DNA of 7,337 nt from Lachnospiraceae bacterium. GTDB lineage: Bacteria > Bacillota > Clostridia > Lachnospirales > Lachnospiraceae. The stretch lies in NCBI GenBank assembly GCA_016282215.1, contig JAEEKC010000190.1, positions 1-7,337 of the forward strand. Reading direction: 5' to 3'. The notes below the pieces were generated by a model that was not told where the DNA came from, ran no database searches, and saw only the letters and a program-made list of their open reading frames with translations. Shown here piece by piece: positions 6,232 to 7,337 of this stretch (positions are counted from its first letter, which is position 1; each line of letters opens with the position of its first letter). The position numbers and the translations under genes are program-made.

Positions 6232-7008
6232 ATGGATGAAGCCGCAAGGAAGCGACTTTGGATCGATTATGCAAGGACGAGGAGGGATGATCTTCGGGAG
6301 AAACTGATCCTGGAGTATGCACCCCTTGTGAAGCTGGTGGCAGGGCGTCTGAATATGTACCTTGGCAACAACGTTGAATTTGACGATCTTGTAGGCTATG
6401 GCGTGTTCGGACTGATCGATGCGATCGATAAATTTGATGCATTTAAAGATGTAAAATTCGAGACCTATGCGTCGCTTCGGATCAGGGGCTCGATCCTGGA
6501 CCAGATCCGCAAGATGGACTGGATCCCGAGAACGATCCGGCAGAGACAGCGTCAGATCGATCAGGTCTGCAATAAAATACAGGCAGAAAAAGGCCGCGAA
6601 GCGACCGAGGAAGAGATCGCGGAAGGTCTTGGGATTTCAAGTGAAGAGTATCTGGACTGGCAGACACAAATGAAGGTAACCGGTGTCGTTTCGCTGAATG
6701 AGTATCTGGAAACCGGCAGCGACATCCCGAATGAATCGGCCAGCAGGGTATCTGAGGATTTTCAGCAGCCGGAGGCCGTTTTGGAAAAGGCTGAGCTGAA
6801 GGCAAAACTGATCGAAGCACTGGAACTTTTGACGGATAAGGAAAAGACGGTTATCACCCTTTACTACTATGAGGAGATGACCTTAAAGGAGATCAGCAGC
6901 GTGCTGGAGGTTTCCGAATCAAGAGTATCACAGCTGCATACAAGAGCCCTTTCGAAAATGAAAACGAAGATGGGAGCCTATATGGGGATATTACACAGTA
7001 AGGCTTAG
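6232..7008 (+). CDS. fliA: Flagellar/motility sigma factor, sigma-28 (FliA/SigD/WhiG family)
   Basis: A 258-residue group-3 sigma factor, a normal length. Region 2 (about 22-100) contains LILEYAPLVKLVAGRL, DDLVGYGVFGLIDAIDKFD and FETYASLRIRGSILDQIRKMDW, the FliA/WhiG-type sequence that binds core RNA polymerase and recognises the -10 element. Region 3 (about 104-145) includes the helix EATEEEIAEGLGISSEEY. Region 4 (about 192-247) carries LELLTDKEKTVITLYYYEEMTLKEISSVL and a helix-turn-helix ending SESRVSQLHTRALSKMK, which reads the -35 element. It should direct transcription of late flagellar genes such as flagellin, motor and receptor genes, and is normally held inactive by FlgM, which is not encoded here. 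The position after cheD matches sigD in B. subtilis. B. subtilis calls the orthologue sigD; the product is the same. Confidence 0.95.
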   Translation: MDEAARKRLWIDYARTRRDDLREKLILEYAPLVKLVAGRLNMYLGNNVEFDDLVGYGVFGLIDAIDKFDAFKDVKFETYASLRIRGSILDQIRKMDWIPRTIRQRQRQIDQVCNKIQAEKGREATEEEIAEGLGISSEEYLDWQTQMKVTGVVSLNEYLETGSDIPNESASRVSEDFQQPEAVLEKAELKAKLIEALELLTDKEKTVITLYYYEEMTLKEISSVLEVSESRVSQLHTRALSKMKTKMGAYMGILHSKA

Positions 7009-7029
7009 TATGAATTAAGGGGGATTAGC

Positions 7030-7337
7030 ATGAATTCATTTTTTCGTTTGAATATATCATCTGTCGGTACGGGACTTGAGCTGTATCCGGCAACCGATGG
7101 CGGAGCTGAGCTCGATATCAATGAAGTGACTGCTTATCTGCAGTCAAAGCGTATTGCTCAATTTGACATCAAGGCTGTATATGCAGCGATTCAGGCGCTG
7201 CCGCAGTCAGGACCGACCATCGTGCCGCTGATACCGACGCCGATTTATGCAGAGCAGGAAACCATGGTGGTTTCGGTGTCTCCGGACAGGATGACCGCCA
7301 CGGCGCGTTTTTATGCACCGAGTACCGGTGGCAGTGT
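7030..7337 (+). CDS. FapA-family (DUF342) protein, N-terminal part, runs off the window
   Basis: An open frame starts at ATG 7030, six bases after the ribosome binding site AAGGGGG (7017-7023), and continues to the window edge with no stop (102 complete codons). Residues about 22-58 (DGGAELDINEVTAYLQSKRI, then FDIKAVYAAI) and 75-102 (EQETMVVSVSPDRMTATARFYAPSTGG) resemble the start of FapA/DUF342 proteins, in which a short N-terminal region leads to a DxMxAxxxxxPP-GG-like motif before the beta-helix core. Family members are linked to polymerase or cell-surface functions but have no settled role in motility. It is 21 nt after fliA and probably co-transcribed. In B. subtilis this slot is held by swrB. 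Family assignment is by pattern recognition from a partial protein. Confidence 0.7.
   Translation, partial: MNSFFRLNISSVGTGLELYPATDGGAELDINEVTAYLQSKRIAQFDIKAVYAAIQALPQSGPTIVPLIPTPIYAEQETMVVSVSPDRMTATARFYAPSTGGS

Overview
This 7.3-kb window is the chemotaxis half of a large flagellar/chemotaxis operon from a Gram-positive, motile bacterium. It is most likely a member of Clostridia, with Lachnospiraceae as my best guess. Three things point there. CheC and CheD are present, as in Firmicutes, Thermotogae and archaea but not in enteric bacteria. The order cheB-cheA-cheW-cheC-cheD-sigma28 matches the Bacillus subtilis fla/che operon. A YcgR-type PilZ protein precedes cheB, and a FapA-type (DUF342) gene follows sigma28. 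All genes are on the + strand and all appear intact except the last, which runs off the window.

Layout: positions 1-66 hold the possible last codons of an upstream gene (flhG would be expected by analogy, but this is not shown) and the ribosome binding site of the next. Then come ycgR (67-777), cheB (802-1905, GTG start), cheA (1907-4018) and cheW (4032-4514). A strong intrinsic-terminator-like hairpin with eight Ts sits in the 80-nt cheW-cheC gap. After it come cheC (4595-5221) and cheD (5249-5734). The largest gap, 160 nt (5735-5894), is filled with perfect inverted repeats bracketed by an 11-bp closing repeat. This is either a structured RNA or a small dispersed palindromic element. Then come an unrecognised 104-residue two-helix membrane protein (5895-6209), fliA/sigD (6232-7008) and the start of a FapA-family gene (7030 to the end).

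How the genes work together: CheW couples chemoreceptors to the kinase CheA. CheA phosphorylates CheB here and presumably CheY, which is encoded elsewhere. CheB removes receptor methyl groups; its partner CheR is not in the window. CheD deamidates receptors and binds CheC, a CheY-P phosphatase, so the three adaptation systems known from B. subtilis are represented. The PilZ protein links c-di-GMP to motility, and sigma28 drives late flagellar genes. All catalytic residues I could check are present.

The items most worth a second look are the terminator inside the operon before cheC, the palindrome-rich block between cheD and the membrane gene, and the membrane gene itself. I saw no CRISPR, tRNA, rRNA, transposase or phage gene. 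I did not find an obviously novel multi-gene system; the genes are conventional and the novelty, if any, lies in the intergenic elements and the small membrane protein.
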